Of a stretch of DNA of 53,433 nt, positions 49,711 through 53,433 are shown one piece after another (positions within the stretch are counted from its first letter, which is position 1; each line of letters opens with the position of its first letter). This stretch comes from Basidiobolus meristosporus CBS 931.73 (taxonomy: Eukaryota > Basidiobolomycota > Basidiobolomycetes > Basidiobolales > Basidiobolaceae). Under the pieces are notes generated by a model. It was given only the letters and a program-made list of their open reading frames with translations, did not search any database and was not told the origin of the DNA. Location: the NCBI GenBank assembly GCA_002104905.1, contig MCFE01000608.1, positions 1-53,433 of the forward strand, read 5' to 3'. Position numbers and translations under genes: made by a program.

Positions 49711-50883
49711 TTATTGGGAGGGGACGGCGGCCTCGAGGGCACGCTTGACATCGTTGACAAGGTCCTCGGTGTCCTCGATACCAACAGAGAGGCGGATAAG
49801 AGTGTCGGTGATGCCAAGCTTGGCACGATCTTCGGCGCTGACGGCTCCGTGAGTCATCACCGAGGGAAGCTCAGCGAGAGATTCAACTCCACCCAAAGAT
49901 TCGGCCAAAGTGAACACCTTAAGGGTTTGCAAGAACTTGTTGGAGTTGTCAAGATTGCCCTTGATGCGGAAGCTAACCATACCGCCGAAACCAGCGGTCT
50001 GTTTCTTGGCGAGCTCGTGTTGCTTGTGGGACTTGAGTCCGGGGTAGATCACCTCCTCCACCTTGTCCGAGGCTTCAAGGGCCTTGGCGACAGCCATGGC
50101 GTTCTCGGCATGCTGCTTCATACGAACGTGGAGGGTCTTAAGACCACGGTTGGCAAGGAAACAATCAAAGGGACTGGGGGTAGCACCAATGGCGTTTTGC
50201 AGGAACTTGAGTTTGGTGTAAAGTTCCTCATCCTTGAGCACGGCGACACCGATGACGACATCGGAGTGACCGTTGAGGTACTTGGTACCAGAATGGACCA
50301 CGATGTCAGCACCGAGGGTCAATGGGTTCTGGAAGTAAGGAGACATGAAAGTGTTGTCGACGACCAGGATGGCGCCGGCCTCATGAGCGTACTTGGCGAT
50401 GGCTTCGATGTCGACCAAACGAAGGGTGGGGTTGGTGGGGGTTTCAATCCAGACGAGCTTGGTGTTCTCACGAAGGGCGGATTTGATGTTGTCGGGGTTG
50501 ACAAGATCGACAAAGGTGTGCTCGATGCCGGTGACGGTAGCAACCTTAGTGAAGTATCTGTAGGTTCCACCGTAGACATCGTTGACCAGAACGACATGGG
50601 ACCCAGCGGGGAGAAGATGAGCAATGGTGGCGGTGGTGGCGGAACCGGAGCTGAATGCAAGTCCGAAGTTACCCTTCTCTAAAGCAGCAACAGCTTGCTC
50701 AAATGAATGGCGGGTTGGGTTACCGGCGCGAGAGTACTCGTAGCCAGAGTGGACACCAGCAGCGGACTGAGCGAAGGTGGTGGACAGAGAGATGGGAGGA
50801 ATGACGGCTCCAGTAACGCCATCGGGCTCCTGACCAGTGTGGATAGCCAAGGTGCCAAATCCGGTAAATTCTGAAAGAGTCAT
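49711..50883 (-). CDS. CYS3: Cystathionine gamma-lyase (390 aa, intronless)
   Basis: This PLP enzyme splits cystathionine to cysteine, 2-oxobutyrate and ammonia, the last step of transsulfuration in the cytosol. The sequence shows GYEYSRAGNPTR (Tyr50, Arg52 for phosphate binding from the neighbouring subunit), NDVYGGTYRY (Tyr104 stacking on PLP), VVDNTF (Asp176) and VVHSGTKYLNGHSD with the Schiff-base Lys201. The C-terminal domain has SLGGVESL and IRLSVGIED. Length is typical (about 390-400). Cystathionine gamma-synthase and O-acetylhomoserine sulfhydrylase are related, but the former has a different N-terminus and the latter is longer, so the lyase fits best. A TATA box lies 53 bp upstream. 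The gene is GC-rich with strong codon bias, suggesting high expression. Confidence 0.93.
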   Translation of the reverse strand: MTLSEFTGFGTLAIHTGQEPDGVTGAVIPPISLSTTFAQSAAGVHSGYEYSRAGNPTRHSFEQAVAALEKGNFGLAFSSGSATTATIAHLLPAGSHVVLVNDVYGGTYRYFTKVATVTGIEHTFVDLVNPDNIKSALRENTKLVWIETPTNPTLRLVDIEAIAKYAHEAGAILVVDNTFMSPYFQNPLTLGADIVVHSGTKYLNGHSDVVIGVAVLKDEELYTKLKFLQNAIGATPSPFDCFLANRGLKTLHVRMKQHAENAMAVAKALEASDKVEEVIYPGLKSHKQHELAKKQTAGFGGMVSFRIKGNLDNSNKFLQTLKVFTLAESLGGVESLAELPSVMTHGAVSAEDRAKLGITDTLIRLSVGIEDTEDLVNDVKRALEAAVPSQ

Positions 50884-50936
50884 CTTAAGTATATAAAAAG
50901 CAGGAGTGAATGAGGAGATGCCGATGCATCCGTGAG

Positions 50937-50945
50937 CTATTTATA
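50937..50945 (-). promoter_or_regulatory. TATA box of cystathionine gamma-lyase
   Basis: TATAAATAG on the minus strand, 53 bp before the ATG. Confidence 0.7.
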
Positions 50946-52080
50946 CACCTGGAAGAGAGGAAAAAATCCACCAAATCCGCAAGATGATTTGTCAGATTCG
51001 ACAGATTCAGTTTGGAACATCCGTATGTGTGCAATTGGAATATTTTCTACCTGCGCAGGTCAAATTAAGCAATGGGAAATTTATCAGCGAAATGGTACCA
51101 TACTCCACCAATCAAATCCCCATCGCCCCCTCCAATTGGTAAATGATGCCAAACGGACGAGGGACCATTTCGTAAATGCGGCCGAATCCATCAATGTTTT
51201 GGACGGTTTTCGATCTCATTTCATGATGCTCTCCATTTTGACATCCGTGTCTGAATTAGTAATAAATAATGCCTTGGAGCCTGGGAAATTTCTAGATATA
51301 ATTGTGTGGTGAACCAGCCAATGGAGCTGGTCTATTTTGTCGAAATTCATGCCGATTCCCATGGAGTGGTTTTGGCGAGTGTCCCAAACACAGAGAGCCC
51401 CTGTGGTATTGCAGTGCTCTTAAAGCATATCTGAATCGATGGGTACGAACAGATGATGTATTACAAAGGAGGTAAAGGGGGCCTTTAGCCACAAAGTACA
51501 TCCAAATTGGATTCCGCTTAAGGAGACATTGGCCATTAATAATTTACATCTGCTGCCTGGAGTTGGTCTGCCAAACTGTCCCAATGTTATATTACAAGTC
51601 GTTCTGGCTTCTGAGCGAGCCTCTCCATTCACTCGTGCCATAAGAGTGGGATCTTCACGATTCTCAACCAGCAATGACAGATATTACATCATCGACTCCT
51701 TTTATATAGCCTCAATGCTCCACTGGTATGACCCATGGTAAAAAAAAGGATCTACCTTTTAATCTGATATGTTCACGAAGGCCACTATCAAACTGTCAAC
51801 TTTCGCAGAGTTCATTGAGCGCATATGTACGGAACCGAAAGCTGTTTGGGCTTTTTTATTAAAAAACCACTTCCCAAACGAGAGGGTTGCTATTCGCAGA
51901 GATTCCCCACAGCTAGATGGTGTAAAGGTTGAATAGATGTCCACGACCGATCTAATAGACGCAGAGACTGGTATTTACAATAAGTCCTCGGAAACTCCAC
52001 ACACAACTTCGAACCGCACCTTTAATCCGTCGAAACGGATCCAGGAATTTCCTTAGTACAGGCGGTCGTCCTCTACTGAT
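50946..52080. other. Stretch with broken coding traces, unassigned
   Basis: CpG content is normal. A short frame at 51770-51937 (KATIKLSTFAEFIERICTEP) and the frame at 51420-51674 (minus) look protein-like but have stops and no family match I trust. Old gene remnants are likely. Confidence 0.35.
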
Positions 52081-52560
52081 TGAATGTTTTTTGGCTGTCG
52101 AACTATCGGCATTCGAGGAGTACAAGAAGCGTGTGCTGCTTCTGGAAGATGAGGCCATCCACACTCACAGGGGCAAGTTTCATATTCACCGTCTACATCG
52201 AGGCGGCAATCTCCCAAACGTAGACTCGATCCGAGCAAAGGAAAGTGAGTTTACTGCTAACATGAATGGTACCTTTGAATGGAAAAGGTGATCTAGAACA
52301 GACAAAACCCGGATCAGTGGTCAACCAGCAATCCACTATGCATTAGGGAAGTTTTCAAAGAGAACAATGTTACGTTAGGTGTATCGAAGGCGCGCACCTC
52401 CTCAATCGTCGCTGTAGAAGGATATTGTTCTGTGTGGCACAAGATACCATTCATTCAAGAGCTGGGATTCCAGTATCGATGGATCGGATTATTCCGGAAT
52501 CATGGTTGTGACCCAATCTGGTACGATGGGCTGATTCAATATTAGCTTTGCGTTACTCTT
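52060..52560 (+). pseudogene. Broken gene remnant (possibly an RGS-type protein)
   Basis: The frame from about 52064 reads RPLLIECFLAVELSAFEEYK, which recalls the helix of regulator-of-G-protein-signalling domains (FLxxELSxENxxFYEEYK) but with bases missing. A second frame at about 52410-52545 reads VEGYCSVWHKIPFIQELGFQ. Frame breaks occur between them. The assignment is a guess from pattern only. Confidence 0.25.
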
Positions 52561-52990
52561 TTGTGTGGGAGAAGATCACCAATGCGATGCAGTTGGCTCT
52601 ACCATCCCACGAGAAGCCCATTGTGGTATGCACAGTGTGGCTGGTATCAGAGCTAATACCTCGATAAACCAACATCGGCAGTTAGGAATAGTAAGCACAC
52701 AATGGGCCTTTTTTCTTTCGGTGTCTCTCATCCCAGTCCCAGGTATGGTTTCCCATGCTGTCTGTTGTACGAACCAATATGGAAATGATGTTCTCAATAC
52801 AGATAATGAAATGAAGGCAGATGGGAATATATCATATAGTTGGTTGCTCATTTGGCTGAAAGCTATTCATTACAGTAAATGCTAAGTATGGTGATGATAG
52901 ACTAATATACAAGAAAAGGTGAGGTTATTTGTGGCGGGGCCAAGGTTAAGAATAGGAGGATGGCCTGGCGAGATTATGATGGTGGCTATG
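52561..52990. other. Stretch without a supported gene
   Basis: ORFs of about 90-105 codons exist on both strands (52565-52885 plus, 52576-52851 minus). Neither has a motif or clear start, so I do not call them. Confidence 0.35.
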
Positions 52991-52997
52991 CACAGTT

Positions 52998-53412
52998 CTA
53001 AGCAGGTGGGAGGAAATTACTAAACAAGACGATACCTGTTAGACCGTACGTGATAAAATAAAATAGGACCAAACGAATGGACATCTCATGATGCTTGGGA
53101 TCCTGTACCAGCACATGAGCTGCAAACCAGTAACTGTAGGCATACATGAGAAAAACCGAGTGATGACTTGAATGTGCATGGCCAAAGTGCAATAAGCAAG
53201 CAGTACTCCCCAGAGGTAGATGAATGGTAGGAGAGCATCGGTGTAAAATAGCCCTTCCAGAGCGGCTGTTTTCGGGGGATTAGTGTTGGCGGATATCCGG
53301 CGGATAGGAGAGAGCATCACTGGACGCGCATTCATAGCTTTACGAACGTGCTGATGCTCTTTGGTGGTTTTGACCGGATAGGGGCCCTCGTATCTTTTGC
53401 TAGAGGTTCGAT
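52998..53412 (-). CDS. GPI18: GPI mannosyltransferase 2 (GPI18/PIG-V), 3' part, with frameshift
   Basis: GPI18/PIG-V adds the second mannose to the GPI anchor precursor in the ER membrane. The last exon seems to start at about 53412 after a branch-like GCTAAC and an AGCAG acceptor. It reads through LPFIYLWGVLLAYCTLAMHI and QVITRF, a family hallmark (M-H-x-Q-V-x-T-R), then changes frame within a TTTTT/TCTC stretch (about 53150). It continues YSYWFAAHVLVQDP and ends VLFSNFLPPA, like known C-termini. The two frames each hold half of the expected sequence. Either one base is missing or extra (sequencing or assembly error in a homopolymer), or the gene is a pseudogene. The 5' part lies outside the window. 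Confidence 0.65.
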
Positions 53413-53433
53413 CTGCTCACGGTTAGCGTCTCA

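Noticed and set aside
49693-50682. 329-codon plus-strand frame over cystathionine gamma-lyase
   Set aside because: It is a shadow of the biased codons of the minus-strand gene, rich in Gly, Val, Leu and Asp, without any motif.
50932-51312. 126-codon plus-strand frame upstream of CYS3
   Set aside because: It begins inside the CYS3 promoter, has no motif and no TATA box, and the composition is not convincing.
1-53433. CRISPR array or prokaryotic operon structure
   Set aside because: No regularly spaced identical repeats with unique spacers. Introns, TATA boxes and tRNA features are eukaryotic.

Overview
The window looks like nuclear DNA of a fungus, probably an early-diverging lineage, although the sequence alone does not fix the species. 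The evidence is short introns (52-76 bp) with GT/AG ends, TATA boxes about 35-85 bp before most start codons, a half-size ABCA transporter, a UapA-type urate/xanthine permease, a fungal-type GH24 muramidase pseudogene, many LTR and non-LTR retroelement remnants, and Leu(CAG) tRNA genes. GC- and CpG-containing gene islands alternate with AT-rich, CpG-starved repeat tracts.

Region by region. 1-6190: retroelement graveyard. It holds two broken LINE copies, two families of short non-autonomous elements that share the LINE 3' end (a small hairpin followed by a C-rich tract), and solo LTRs. 6824-8764: a complete cytosolic HSP70 on the minus strand with a step-type heat-shock element. 9100-12500: decayed repeats. 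12727-13948: the last four exons of an unidentified minus-strand gene whose 5' part is lost or scattered. 15582-16446: a GH24 lysozyme pseudogene. 18870-38940: several diverged copies of one multi-gene block, made of segment D, repeat E, a hydrolase fragment, small ORF U, secreted-protein gene X, secreted-protein gene Y and tRNA-Leu. LTRs are stacked immediately upstream of both tRNA genes. One block copy (26-32.6 kb) has lost most of its CpG sites. 39187-40419: a secreted Gly/Asn-rich repeat protein. 41060-41680: two head-to-head urate oxidase fragments. 44193-45932: an intact urate/xanthine permease. 46614-49330: a seven-exon ABCA half-transporter, joined here exon by exon. 49711-50883: cystathionine gamma-lyase on the minus strand. 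The right edge holds the 3' end of a GPI mannosyltransferase 2 (GPI18/PIG-V) gene with an apparent frameshift.

The well-supported intact genes are HSP70, gene X (copy A), the small Cys-rich secreted protein at 33.5 kb, the Gly/Asn-rich protein, the permease, the ABCA transporter and cystathionine gamma-lyase. The permease and the uricase remnants belong to one pathway (purine salvage and catabolism). The repeated X/Y block is the most unusual part. It is a small lineage-specific family of secreted proteins carried with a tRNA gene that acts as a landing site for LTR elements. Its copies are at different stages of decay, and X and Y are broken in different copies.
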